NCBI GenBank assembly: GCA_963712485.1
Contig: CAVQID010000027.1
Coordinates: 62,001 to 126,000, forward strand
DNA length: 64,000 bases
Reading direction: 5' to 3'
From: JALORV01 sp963712485
Lineage (GTDB): Bacteria; Pseudomonadota; Gammaproteobacteria; Burkholderiales; Burkholderiaceae_F
Shown here: piece after piece, positions 46,173 through 56,348 of the stretch
Position numbering within the stretch: position 1 is the stretch's first letter
Layout: the number at the start of each line of letters is the position of its first letter
Made by a program: the position numbers and the translations under genes
Notes under the pieces: model-generated
The model's database searches: none
What the model saw: only the letters and a program-made list of their open reading frames with translations
What the model was told of the DNA's origin: nothing

Positions 46173-46960
46173 TGCGGAAGGTCCATCCCACTGCACTGGT
46201 CGATCCGGCCGCAGAACTGGCCGAGGACGTCGAGGTCGGCCCCTACTGCGTTGTCGGCCCGAACGTCCGACTCGGCACGGGTACCGTTCTGCTGGCCCAT
46301 GTGGTGGTGGACGGCCGCACGACGATCGGGCGTGCGAACCGGTTCTTTCCTTACTGCTCGATCGGTGGAGCGCCGCAGGACAAGAAGTACGGCGGCGAAG
46401 ACACCGAGCTCGTGATCGGCGACGGCAACACGGTCCGCGAGTGCTGCACGATCAGCCTCGGTACCACCCAGGGCGGCGGCGTCACACGGATCGGCAACGA
46501 CAACTGGATCATGGCCTACGCGCATATCGCGCATGACTGCCTGGTCGGCGATCACACGATCCTGGCCAACAACGCAACGCTGGCCGGGCATGTCACGCTG
46601 GGCGACTGGGCGATTCTGGGAGGCATGTCGGCGGTCCACCAGTTCTGCTTGGTCGGTACGCACGCGATGGCCGGCGGCGGGTCAATCGTGCTGCGCGACG
46701 TCCCCCCTTATGTGATCTGCAGCGGTAATCCGGCCGAGCCTCACGGCATCAATACCGAGGGCCTGAAACGGCGCGGCTTCGAAGCCGAAACCATCAACGC
46801 CTTGCGGCGTGCCTACAAGACGCTGTACCGGGAAAGCCTGACCACGGCTGAGGCGATCGCGGCGCTCGAGTCGTCGACCGCAGGGTCGCCGGCGGCGTCG
46901 GACGCGGTCGCGAGGTTTCGGGACTTCGTACAGAAATCGCAGCGCGGCATCATCCGCTGA
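46172..46960 (+). CDS. lpxA: UDP-N-acetylglucosamine acyltransferase LpxA
   Basis: 262 residues. Hexapeptide-repeat beta helix with the catalytic histidine in MAYAHIAHDCLVGDH and the family loop SIGGAPQDKKYGGEDTELVIGD; the C-terminal helical domain (GLKRRGFEAETINALRRAYKTLYR) is complete. It starts lipid A synthesis with 3-hydroxyacyl-ACP. GTG start overlaps the fabZ TAG by one base; the stop overlaps the lpxB ATG (TGATG). Confidence 0.97.
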   Translation: MRKVHPTALVDPAAELAEDVEVGPYCVVGPNVRLGTGTVLLAHVVVDGRTTIGRANRFFPYCSIGGAPQDKKYGGEDTELVIGDGNTVRECCTISLGTTQGGGVTRIGNDNWIMAYAHIAHDCLVGDHTILANNATLAGHVTLGDWAILGGMSAVHQFCLVGTHAMAGGGSIVLRDVPPYVICSGNPAEPHGINTEGLKRRGFEAETINALRRAYKTLYRESLTTAEAIAALESSTAGSPAASDAVARFRDFVQKSQRGIIR

Positions 46961-48108
46961 TGCAGCCGCCGGGCACCGTGTGTTTGTCGCCGGCGAGGCT
47001 TCGGGCGATCTGCTTGCCGCAGGAGTCATCACGCATCTGCATCGCCTTGCTCCTGAACTCCGTTGTGCCGGTGTCGGTGGCGACCGCATGATCGCTGCCG
47101 GTTTCGACGCCTGGGCCCACGTGCGCGAACTCTCGGTCCGGGGTTACGTCGAGGTCCTGCGGCACCTGCCAAGGCTGCTCCGGCTGCGCAGTTCACTCGC
47201 AAGGCGGCTGACGCGAGCAGCCGCCCGCGGTCTTTGTCGGCGTTGACGCACCGGACTTCAACCTCGGTCTCGAAGAGAAGCTGCGGGGCCGAGGCATCCG
47301 CGTCGTGCATTTCATCAGCCCGTCGATCTGGGCGTGGCGCGCCGAACGCATCGAGCAGATCCGTCGCGCGGTCGATCGCATGCTGCTGGTGTTCCCGTTC
47401 GAACAGAAGATCTACGATGACGCGGGCATCGACGCGACCTACGTCGGCCACCCGCTGGCGAGCATGATTCCTCTGGTGCCCGATGCCGCTGCCGCACGTG
47501 CGCGGCTCGGCCTGCCGACCGAGCGGGCCGATCGTTGCCGTGCTCCCGGGTTCCAGAGCCGATGAGATCAGTCATAACGCTCCGATCTTCTTCGCCGCGA
47601 TGGTCGAGCTGCTTCGACGTGAGCCCGGCTTGCGCTTCGTCGTGCCTGCAGCGGACGCGCAGCTCAAGGCATCGCTGCAGGGGCTGCAGCGGGCACATCC
47701 TGACCTGGCGACGGCGATGACGATCATCGACGGCCGCTCGCACGACTGCCTGGAAGCGGCCGACGTGGTGCTGGTCGCCAGTGGCACCGCGACGCTCGAG
47801 ACCGCGCTCTACAAGCGGCCGATGGTCATCGCCTACAGGATGCCGGCACTGTCGGCCTGGCTGATGCGGCGCAAAGGGAGGATTCCCTACGTCGGCTTGC
47901 CGAACATCCTGTCAGGGGAGTTCGTTGTTCCCGAGTTCCTCCAGGAACAGGCCACGCCGCAAGCGCTGGCTTCCGCCTTGCAGTCGCAGCTGCATGACCC
48001 GGATTGCGTGCCCGGCTTGAACAGCGCTTTACCGTGATGCACGAGGAGCTCAGACGCGATACCGCGGCGCTGGCAGCCCAGGCGATCGTCGAGGTCGCGC
48101 GCCGATGA
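46960..48108 (+). CDS. lpxB: Lipid-A-disaccharide synthase, frameshifted by several indels
   Basis: The span of 1149 bases equals the normal 382-residue length, so nothing large is missing. Pieces in different frames align in order: VFVAGEASGDLLAAGVI, FVGVDAPDFNLGLEEKLR, VVHFISPSIWAWRAERIEQI, IVAVLPGSRADEISHNAP, DVVLVASGTATLETALYKRPMVIAYRM and VGLPNILSGEFVVPEFLQ. It is the GT-B glycosyltransferase that joins UDP-diacylglucosamine with lipid X. Indels lie near 46975, 47220, 47530 and 48010; three look like an extra G. Since lpxB is essential, these are almost surely sequence errors. The 3' ATGA overlaps rnhB. Confidence 0.9.
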
Positions 48109-48762
48109 CCTCGAAGCGTTCTGCGGTCAACCTGGACCTTTTCGAGCAGGCAGCGCGCCAGAGCGGGCGCGTCTGCGGCATCGACGAGGCCGGCAGAGGT
48201 CCGCTGGCCGGGCCCGTGATGGCCGCTGCCGTCATCCTCGACCCGGGGCGTCGCATCCAGGGACTGGCAGACTCGAAGGTGCTGAGCCCGGAGCGTCGCG
48301 AGGAATTGGCGGCGCGAATCCGCGAACGGGCAATCGCCTACGCGGTGGCGGAGGCCAGCGTCGACGAGATCGACAGCTCAACATCCTGCAGGCGACACTG
48401 CTGGCGATGCGTCGGGCGGTCGAGCGGTTGCAGGTGCCGGCCGAGTACGCGCTCGTCGACGGCAACCAGATGCCGCGGCTGCCGATCCCCGGCCGCCCGA
48501 TCGTTGCCGGCGATGCGATCGAACGCTGCATTTCCGCGGCGTCGATCCTGGCGAAGACGGCGCGCGACGCGCTGATGCGCGAGTTCGATGCGCAGCACCC
48601 GGGCTATGGCTTCGCGCAGCACATGGGCTACGCCACGCCGGAGCACCTGAGCTGCCTGCAGCGACTCGGCCCGTGCTGCCTGCATCGCCGCAGCTTCGCG
48701 CCGGTGCGCGAGCTCTCGGCTCGACAACCGCCTCGGTGCATGCGCATCACCTCGCCCGATAA
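48105..48762 (+). CDS. rnhB: Ribonuclease HII, frameshifted
   Basis: About 215 residues across two frames. VCGIDEAGRGPLAGPVMAAAVIL holds the catalytic Asp-Glu of type 2 RNases H, and LADSKVLSPERREELAARI follows. After an indel near 48380 come ILQATLLAMRRAVERL, ALVDGNQMP with the third Asp, ISAASILAKTARDALM and HPGYGFAQHMGYATPEHL. It removes RNA primers and single ribonucleotides from DNA. The C-terminal end is unsure because a further indel near 48715 changes the stop; TAA 48760-48762 fits one reading. lpxB-rnhB overlap is standard. Confidence 0.85.
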
Positions 48763-49517
48763 CCCGCTGGTGCGCCGTCTGCGCCGCATGGCCGAGTCGC
48801 CGCGCGCCTGCCGCGAGGCGGGCCGTTCGATCGCTGAAGGCGTTCATCTGGTCGAAAGCGCGCTGCTGCGCGCGTGTGCCGATCAGCACCGTCGTCATCA
48901 GCGAGGCCGCCAGGCTGAGGCGCGCAACCTGGCCGACCGCGTGGCGGTCGCCGGCGGGAATTCGCGGTCGAACTCGCGCCGGCGCTGTACGACTCGATCG
49001 CGCCGGTCGAGCACGGCGCCGGGCGTGCTGGCGGAGATCGGGATCGCACCGCGGACGTTGCCGGAGGCGCAGCGCGACGATGCGGTCTACCTGGACGGCG
49101 TACAGGATCCGGGCAATGTCGGCACGATGCTGCGTACGGCCGCGGCCGCCGGCGTGCGCCATGTCGCCTCGGCCCGGGCTCGGCCTATCTCTGGGCGCCG
49201 AAGGTGCTGCGCGCGGCGATGGGCGCGCACTTCGCGCTCTCGATCTACGAAGATGTTGCGGCCGAGCAGCTGGTCGGCGCCTTTGTCGGGCAACGCCTTG
49301 CGGCCGATGCGAGCGGCGAGGAGACGCTCTATTCGGCGGAGTGGGGCAGCGGCCCGACCGTCTGGCTGTTCGGCTCGGAGGGCCGCGGGCTCAGTCCGGC
49401 ACGGCCGCGCTCGCGCAGCGCCGGCTGCGCATTCCGATAGACCCGGCAGTCGAATCGCTGAACGTCGCTGCGGCCGCGGCCGTCTGCCTCTTCGAACAGC
49501 GCCGGCGCCGCGGCTGA
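48740..49517 (+). CDS. TrmH/SpoU-family RNA methyltransferase, frameshifted
   Basis: About 255 residues scattered over three frames. It starts MRITSPDNPLVRRLRRMAES and SIAEGVHLVES, the N-terminal substrate-binding domain of rRNA/tRNA 2'-O-methyltransferases. The SPOUT core then reads AVYLDGVQDPGNVGTMLRTA, APKVLRAAMGAHFALSIY, WLFGSEGRGLS and RIPIDPAVESLNVAAAAAVCLFEQ, the trefoil-knot SAM site. The target nucleotide cannot be told from sequence. At least six indels occur between 48870 and 49430. This lpxB-rnhB-methyltransferase-ppsR order is common in betaproteobacteria. Confidence 0.8.
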
Positions 49518-49540
49518 ACCACGCAGCGATGCGCACTCCT

Positions 49541-50394
49541 TCAGAACGACCGGCGGTCGAGCCGGACCTCCTGCATGATCGTCGCGGCGATCTCCTCGAT
49601 CGACTTGGTCGTCGACGAGAGCCAGCGGATGCCTTCGCGCCTCATCATCGCGCTCGGCCTGCGTCGACTTCGTAGCGGCAGTTCTCCAGCGACGGCGTAG
49701 CGGCTGTTCGGCCGGCGCTCGTGGCGCACTTCGGACAGGCGCTCCGGCGCGATCGACAGGCCGAAGAGCTTGCCCTTGTACGACGGCAGGGCCTCGGGCA
49801 GCTGGCCGCGCTCGAAGTCCTCGGGGATCAGCGGATAGTTGGCCGCCTTCACGCCGTACTGCATCGCGAGGTACAGGCTGCGTCGGCGTCTTGCCGCGAG
49901 CGCGACACGCCGACCAGGATCACGTCGGCATCTCCAGTCCCTTGGCCGACTGGCCGTCGTCGTGCGCCAGCGCGAAGTTGATCGCCTCGATGCGGTTCTT
50001 GTAGTCCTCGCGAGTTCACCGCGATGTTGTGCGAGCGGCCGATCGTGTGCGTCGACTTCAGGCCGAGCTCGCGCTCGAGCGGCTCGACGAAGGTCTCGAA
50101 CATCTCGATGACGAAGGCCTGCGGTGGCGCCGCGCAGCTCCGCGGCGACACGTCGGGTTCACCAGCGTCGAGAACACGATGGCGCGCTTGCCGTCGCGCT
50201 GCACCGGCCTCGTTGATGCGCACCGCCGCCTCGCGCGCCTTGTCGGCGGAGTCGATGAACGGCAGCCGCTGCGGCCGATAACGCAGGTCGCCGAACTGCG
50301 TCAGCACGCTGTGGCCGAGGGTCTCGGCGGTGATGCCGGTGCCGTCGGAGACGAAGAACACGGTGCGGTCGAACGGCCGCGGGCTGTCGGGCAT
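49541..50394 (-). CDS. ppsR: PEP synthase regulatory kinase/pyrophosphorylase PpsR, frameshifted
   Basis: About 275-285 residues, DUF299 family. The start MPDSPRPFDRTVFFVSDGTGITAETLGHSVL matches the family, and TIGRSHNIAVNS and DVILVGVSRS (the P-loop-like VGVSR motif) follow in other frames; the end has ANYPLIPEDFERGQLP, GLSIAPERLSEVRHERRPNSRYA and STTKSIEEIAATIM. It switches PpsA on and off by ADP-dependent phosphorylation and phosphate-dependent dephosphorylation. It is divergent from ppsA, 92 bases apart. Indels occur near 50240, 50130, 50020, 49900 and 49670. Confidence 0.85.
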
Positions 50395-50486
50395 AAAGTC
50401 CTCGCTGATGCGGCGCAGTATGACGAATGGAGCCGCTCGGTAGAATCGACGGATTCTAGTCACACGAAGACTCTGAGGAGAGCGCA

Positions 50487-52892
50487 TGCAACGCGGCCAT
50501 ACGTCGTCCCGTTCGGCCAGCTCCGCATGACCGACGTGGAGTCGGTCGGCGGCAAGAACGCCTCGCTGGGCGAGATGCTGAGCCAGCTCTCGGCGGCCGG
50601 GGTGCGGGTGCCCGGACGGTTTCGCGACCACGGCGCAGGCCTTTCGCGTCTTCCTCGACGCCGGCGGACTGCGGCAGCGCATCGCGGAGCGCATTGACGC
50701 GCTCGAATGTCGACGATGTCGCGGCGCTCGCGAAGATGCGGCGCCGAGATCCGCGCCTGGATCGTCGACACGCCATTTCCGCTGCAGAGCTTGAGAAGAG
50801 ATTAGTATCGCATTATCAAGTACTTGTAGAAGAATCCTCAAGTGATATCATCATTCGCGGTGCGCTCCAGCGCAACCGCCGAAGACCTGCCCGATGCCTC
50901 GTTCGCCGGCCAGCAGGAGACCTTTCTGAACGTCGCGCGGCATCGAGGCGGTGCTGGACCGCATCCGCCATGTCTTCGCCTCGCTCTACAACGACCGCGC
51001 CATCGCCTACCGGGTGCACAAGGGCTTCGCGCACGCCGACGTCGCGCTGTCGGCCGGCGTGCAGCGCATGGTGCGCAGCGACCGCGGGGCGAGCCGGCGT
51101 GATGTTCACGATGGACACCGAATCGGGCTTTCGCGACGTCGTGTTCATCACCTCGAGCTACGGCCTGGGCGAGACGGTGGTGCAGGGCGCGGTCAACCCG
51201 GACGAGTTCTACGTCCACAAGCCGATGCTGGCCGCGGGCAAGCACCCGATCATCCGCCGTCGCTCGGCTCCAAGCTGCATCAAGATGGAGTTCGATCCGG
51301 CGAGCGGCGTCGGGCGGCATCGGTGCGCACCGTCGACGTGGCGGAGGCCGAGCGCCACCGTTTCTCGCTGACCGACGCCGACGTGCTCGAACTGGCGCGT
51401 ACGCGGCTGCCGATCGAGCAGCACTACGGCCGGCCGATGGACATCGAGTGGGGCAAGGACGGGCTCGACGGCAGCCTCTACATCCTGCAGGCGCGTCCCG
51501 AGACGGTGAAGTCGCGAGGCCAGCGCCGAGACGCAGCAGCGCTTCAGGCTGAACGGGCAAGGGCACGCTGCTGGCGACCGGGCGCGCGATCGGCCAGAAG
51601 ATCGGCGTCGGCCCGGTCCGCAATCATGCGCGACGCCTCGAAGATGGACGCGCGTGCAGCAGGGCGACGTGCTGGTCACCGACATGACCGATCCCAACTG
51701 GGAGCCGGTGATGAAGCGGGCCGCGGCCATCGTCACCAATCGCGGCGGGCGCACCTGCCACGCGGCGATCATCGCGCGCGAGCTCGGCATTCCGGCGGTG
51801 GTCGGCTGCGGCGACGCGACCGACGTGCTGCCCGACGGCACGACGGTCACCGTGTCCTGCGCCGAGGGCGACACCGGCAACGTCTACGCCGGCAGCGCTC
51901 GACATGGAGGTCGAGACCGTCGAGCAGGGCGAGCTGCCGAAGATCCCGGTGAAGATCATGATGAACATCGGCAATCCGCAGCTGGCGTTCGATTTCCAGT
52001 CGCTGCCGAACGCCGGCGTCGGCCTGGCGCGGCTCGAGTTCATCATCAACAACAACATCGGCGTGCACCCCAAGGCGGTGCTCGACTATCCGAACATCGA
52101 CGCCGAACTCAAGACGGCGGTCGAGCGACTCGCGGCCGGCTACGACTCGACCGCGCGCGTTCTTCGAGGCGAAGCTCGCCGAGGGCATCGCGACGATCGG
52201 CGCGGCGTTCTGGCCCAAGCCGGTGATCGTGCGCATGTCGGACTTCAAGAGCAACGAGTACAAGAAGCTGATCGGCGGCTCGCGCTACGAGCCCGACGAA
52301 GAGAACCCGATGCTCGGCTTCCGCGGCGCGGCGCGCTACATCGCCGAGTCGTTCCGCGAGTGCTTCAGATGGAAGCGGCCGCGCTCGAAGCGCGTGCGCG
52401 ACGAGATGGGCCTGACCAACGTCGAGATCATGGTGCCCGTTCGTGCGCACGCTGCCGAGGCGAAGCGCGTCACCGAACTGCTGGCCGAAAACGGCCTGAA
52501 GCGCGGCAGCGGCGCGACAACGGCACGGTGGCCTGCGCCTCATCATGATGTGCGAGGTGCCCGTCGAACGCGGTGCTGGCCGACGAGTTCCTCGACTACT
52601 TCGACGGCTTCTCGATCGGCTCGAACGACCTGACGCAGCTGACGCTCGGCCTCGACCGCGACTCGGGCCTGGTGGCCGAAGGCTTCGACGAGCGCGACCC
52701 GGCGGTCAAGGCGCTGCTGTCGCAGGCGATCCGGCCTGCCGTGCACGCGGCAAGTACATCGGCATCTGCGGGCAGGGCCCATCGGACCACGCCGACTTCG
52801 CCGAGTGGCTGATGGAGCAGGGCATCGAGTCGATCTCGCTGAACCCGGACACCGTGGTGTCGACCTGGCAACGGCTGGCGAAAGGCGCGTGA
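50487..52892 (+). CDS. ppsA: Phosphoenolpyruvate synthase, heavily frameshifted
   Basis: 2.4 kb, the normal length of about 795 residues, but cut by fifteen or more indels. Ordered blocks: VESVGGKNASLGEML, SFAVRSSATAEDLPDASFAGQQETFLNV, GVMFTMDTESGFRDVVFITS, NPDEFYVHKPMLAAGKHPI, the swivelling-domain phospho-histidine in GGRTCHAAIIARELGIPAVV, EFIINNNIGVHPKAVL, and the TIM-barrel end SIGSNDLTQLTLGLDRDSGLVA and GICGQGPSDHADFAEWL. It makes PEP from pyruvate and ATP for gluconeogenesis and is controlled by PpsR. A 35 percent GC patch at 50791-50855 has foreign codon use. Confidence 0.88.
50791..50855 (+). other. Low-GC patch with foreign codon usage inside ppsA
   Basis: About 65 bases at roughly 35 percent GC lie inside a gene and region of about 65-70 percent GC. 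After one-base corrections at each side the patch still reads in the PpsA frame (EISIAYQVLVEESSSDIS, then SFAVRSS). It does so with TTA, GTA, AGA, TCA and ATA-type codons absent from the flanks. It sits in a stretch dense with indels. It may be a consensus artefact from a related low-GC sequence or a tiny recombination tract. Confidence 0.6.
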
Positions 52893-52994
52893 GGAACGCC
52901 CGGCCAATCGGCTGCCGTCCATCGGCGGCGCATGATCGGTGCGCTTGAATTGAAATACCGCGACCCGCAGCTAACGCGGCACGGAGGGAGCGCC

Positions 52995-53429
52995 ATGGAC
53001 ACGTTACATCGGGTGGTTCGTCATCGCCTTCGGCCTGCTGGTCGCCGAACTGCTGACCGGCACGTTCTATCTGCTGGTGATCTGCGGTGGCGCTGGCGTC
53101 GCCGGGTTGGCCGCGCTCGCCGGCGCGCCGCTCGCGCTGCAGCTCGTCGTCGCCGCGGCCATCGGCATCGGCGGCACGCATCTGGCTGCGCTCGACGCCG
53201 CTTCGGCAAGCGACTGCACGAGCGCGGCGACGATCAGGGTCCAGAACATGGACATCGGCCAGTCGCTGCGCGTCGACAACTGGACGCCAGGCCCGCACGG
53301 CGCGCGCGAAGTACCGCGGCGCCGTCTGGGACGTGGAACTCGCGCCGGGCGAGCAGCCTGCGAGCGGCGAGTTCGTCATCCGCGAAATCCACGCCAACCG
53401 GCTGATCGTGGCGCGCCAAGCCGCGCTAG
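52995..53429 (+). CDS. NfeD family protein, frameshifted
   Basis: About 145 residues. MDTLHRWFVIAFGLLVAELLTGTFYLLVICGG and GLAALAGAPLALQLVVAAAIGIGG form two or three membrane helices. NMDIGQSLRVDNWTP, AKYRGAVWDVELAPGEQPASGEFVIREIHANRLIVA is the C-terminal OB fold (NfeDC). A GGAGGG site lies before the ATG. NfeD proteins work with SPFH proteins as membrane-quality factors, and the SPFH gene follows 9 bases on. Indels lie near 53015, 53205, 53310 and 53415. Confidence 0.85.
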
Positions 53430-53438
53430 GAGACTGCA

Positions 53439-54374
53439 ATGCCGATTCCGTTCATCGACGGCGTGTCGCTGATCGCCATCGTCATCCTTGTCGTCGCCGT
53501 GACGTTCATCGTCAAGGCGGTCAAGGTCGTGCCGCAGCAGAACGCGTGGGTCGTCGAGCGCCTGGGCAAGTTCCACGCGACGCTGCAGCCCGGCCTGAAC
53601 ATCGTGATCCCGTTCATCGACCGGATCGCCTACAAGCACAGCCTGAAGGAGGTCCCGCTCGACACGCCGAGCCAGGTCTGCATCACCAAGGACAACACGC
53701 AGCTGCAGGTCGACGGCGTGCTGTACTTCCAGGTGACCGATCCGCAGCGCGCCTCGTACGGCGCCAGCAACTACATCCTCGCGATCACCCAGCTGTCGCA
53801 GACGACGCTGCGCTCGGTGATCGGCAAGCTGGAACTCGACAAGACCTTCGAAGAGCGGGAATTCATCAACCACAGCGTCGTGACGGCGATCGACGAAGCC
53901 GCGATGAACTGGGGCGTCAAGGTGCTGCGCTACGAGATCAAGGACATCACGCCGCCCAATGCGATCCTGCACGCGATGCAGGCGCAGATCACCGCGGAGC
54001 GCGAGAAGCGTGCGCTGATCGCATCATCCGAAGGCCGCAAGCAGGAGCAGATCAACATCGCCACCGGCGAGCGCGAAGCGGAGATCGCGCGGTCCGAGGG
54101 TGAGAAGCAGGCGCAGATCAACATTGCGCAGGGCGAAGCGGGCGCGGTACTGGCCGTCGCCGAAGCCACTGCGCGTGCAATCCAGATGGTTGCCGAATCC
54201 ATTCGCCAGCCGGGCGGCATGGAGGCCGTGAACCTGCGCGTGGCCGACCGCTACGTCGACGCGTTCGGAAATCTGGCGAAGACCAACAACACCCTGATCA
54301 TTCCGGCCAATCTGGCCGACGTCGGCGGCCTGATCGCCGCGGCAATGTCGGTCATCAAGAGCCAGAGGACCTAG
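53439..54374 (+). CDS. SPFH/Band 7 domain protein (stomatin/paraslipin type, QmcA-like)
   Basis: 311 residues, intact. One N-terminal membrane helix (VSLIAIVILVVAVTFIVKAV) precedes the SPFH domain (VVERLGKFHATLQPGLNIVIPF, VPLDTPSQVCITKDN, LRSVIGKLELDKTF). A long Ala/Glu/Gln coiled coil (AEREKRALIASSEGRKQEQINIA onward) and a hydrophobic C-terminus follow. It forms ring-like membrane scaffolds with the NfeD partner encoded just upstream. Indels stop abruptly here: the frame is clean from 53439 on. Confidence 0.94.
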   Translation: MPIPFIDGVSLIAIVILVVAVTFIVKAVKVVPQQNAWVVERLGKFHATLQPGLNIVIPFIDRIAYKHSLKEVPLDTPSQVCITKDNTQLQVDGVLYFQVTDPQRASYGASNYILAITQLSQTTLRSVIGKLELDKTFEEREFINHSVVTAIDEAAMNWGVKVLRYEIKDITPPNAILHAMQAQITAEREKRALIASSEGRKQEQINIATGEREAEIARSEGEKQAQINIAQGEAGAVLAVAEATARAIQMVAESIRQPGGMEAVNLRVADRYVDAFGNLAKTNNTLIIPANLADVGGLIAAAMSVIKSQRT

Positions 54375-54375
54375 C

Positions 54376-54851
54376 GTCGCTCGTGTACGCGACGCGCTAC
54401 GCGCGTCGCACGTGCACTCGCTCCGGTTACGGCGCCGCTTTGCGGCGCCGCTCAACACTGATCAGTCGGCTGCGCTCCGGAGCGGCCGCGCGCTCCGCCG
54501 AGCATAAAGGCACGGCACTCCCCCGCCCCTCGCCGAGCGAGGGGAGTGCGCTCCCCACCCGGCCCGCTCTTCCGTGAGGGGCGGGTGCGAAGCAAGCAGT
54601 TGAAGGGGCAATCTTCGCAGTCGGCTGTTGCCCCTTTCCCGCTTGGCGGGAAAGGGAGCAGGGATCGGGTGCCAGCACACCCGCCCTCTCGGAGGGCGGG
54701 CAGGGTGGGAGCCGTGCCGATGATGATCGGCGGAGCGCGCGGCCGCTCCGGAGCGCAGCCGACAAACTAGGATTGAGCGGCGCTGCGAAGCAGCGGCATA
54801 GCCGGAGCGAGCGCACGTGCGACCGCGAAGCCGGTCGCGTACGTGAGCGAC
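54376..54851. repeat. Large imperfect palindromic intergenic element with about 130-bp terminal inverted repeats
   Basis: The 483-base gap between the SPFH and DUF294 genes has no supported ORF. Its two ends, 54376-54505 and 54720-54851, are inverted copies of each other at roughly 80-85 percent identity, including the shared core TCGGCTGCGCTCCGGAGCGG. The inner part also pairs (GGCACGGC near 54509 with GCCGTGCC near 54712) and carries small hairpins: CCCCTCGCC-GAGCGAGGGG, CCCTTTCCCGC-GCGGGAAAGGG, and CCCGCCCTCTC-GAGGGCGGG. No transposase is present. The structure fits a non-autonomous palindromic element. Confidence 0.75.
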
Positions 54852-54857
54852 GCCAGC

Positions 54858-56334
54858 TCACAGCTGATAGTCCATCGCCAGTCGTGACTGCAGGTCGCGG
54901 GCGATCCGGAACGCCTCCTTGAGCGACCGCCGGTCCAGCTTGTTCAGCGTGTTCGGGTCGATTCGATTCGGTTCATCGTGGGACGCCAACGAATCGACGC
55001 CCGCCTGATGTGCAAGCCGGATGCGCTGAATCAGGAAGAACGCGGCCAGCATCGACAGTGTTTCATCGGTCGGCAGCGCACCGACCGAGCCGGCAGCACG
55101 AAGGCGGTCCGCGGTATTCGTCTGCGGCAGCGCGTGAGCCAGCGAATAGACGCGTGCCGCATCGACGAAGGGGCGCACGCCGTACATCTTCAGGTTGATC
55201 GTACCCGGCGTATTGGGCGGGCCTTCGGTGATGAAGTCGCGCCAGCGGGCCAGCGGTGGCTTCGCCTGCAGCGCGTTTTCCGCCATCAGGCGTAGGAAGT
55301 TCGGCCGCTTGCGGGTCACGTCGAGGAACCACCGGCGCAGATCCGACGCCAGCCGCGCATCTCCATATAACGCGCGGAAATCGAAACATATCGCCGCATC
55401 GAGCAGAGCCTTCGGGTCCGAGTTGGCAAGCCAGCCTTCGAGCTTGGACTTCCATTCCGCCATCGACAGGCAAAGTTCCGGATTCGAAGCCATTACGTTG
55501 CCCTTGCAAAGCGGAAAGCCGCAGGCGTCGAGCGCCTCGTTGACCTCGCGCGCAAAAGGCAGAAGGCGCTCGCGCACGGCGGCGGACGTCGTGTCGTCGT
55601 GTGCGACGAATGCGATCCCGTTGTCCTGGTCGGTGGCGAAGGTCTGCTCCAGCCGGCCCTCGCTGCCGAAGGCCAGCCAGCACCAGCCGATACGCTCCCA
55701 GCTGTGGCGCTTGCGCGCGAGTTCGATGATTCGCTCGCAGATCCGGTCGTTCAGCACGGACACGAAGAGGGTCAGCTGCTCGGCCGCGACTCCCTGTGCG
55801 AGCAGAATCCGCGTCAGTTGCCGCACCCGTTCGGCCAGGGCGGCCAAGGTCGGGACGTCGCGTGCGAGGCGGGTTTCCATCGTCAGCTCGCCCAGGCCGA
55901 GGCGCTGCAGCGAAAACAGCTCCCTTTCCGAAACCACGCCGACCAGCTGTTCGTCCCGATTCACGAGCACGTGGCGGATACCGTGCTCGATCATCAACAA
56001 TGCAGCTTCGTACGAGGGCGTATGGTCGGGCAGCGACAGCGGCTCTCTCGACATTGCATCGGTGACCGGCGCGTCGAGTTGCTGCTGCAACGTCGCGCGC
56101 ACCAGGTCGCGCTCGGTGAAGATCCCGGTCGGATGCTGGCTGCCGTCGACGACGACGATCGCACCGACCTGTTCTTCGTGCATACGCCGGACCGCCGTGC
56201 GGACCGTATCCGTTTCACTGCAGACCAGAGGCGCGCCGCGTATGAGACTGCGCAGCGGCTGCGCCAGGGTCCGCTGCTCGCCGGCAAGCCGGCGGTCCGG
56301 CTTGCCCAGTTGGAGTCGAAACGAACTCGGCCAT
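54858..56334 (-). CDS. CBS-pair and DUF294 nucleotidyltransferase-like protein, frameshift near 5' end
   Basis: About 490 residues. Two CBS motifs come first (GIFTERDLVRATLQ and LVGVVSERELFSLQRL). The DUF294 nucleotidyltransferase-like domain follows, with AFGSEGRLEQTFATDQDNGIAF carrying the GS...D.D signature, then the DUF294 C-terminal helical domain (LADSDPKALLDAAICFDFRALYG type). The frame begun at 56183 lacks the N-terminus; the ATG at 56334 gives MAEFVSTPTG and needs one indel near 56290 to join APLVCSETDTVRTAVRRMHEE. It is the last gene of the CrbS-like operon; such proteins recur beside DnaQ-like exonucleases and SSS-type kinases. Function unknown. Confidence 0.82.
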
Positions 56335-56348
56335 CGTGGCGTTCCGGC

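Noticed and set aside
46960..53429. Loss of lpxB, rnhB, ppsR and ppsA as true pseudogenes
   Set aside because: All conserved blocks are present in the right order and length, lpxB is essential with lipid A genes intact around it, and the breaks are single bases clustered in one segment.
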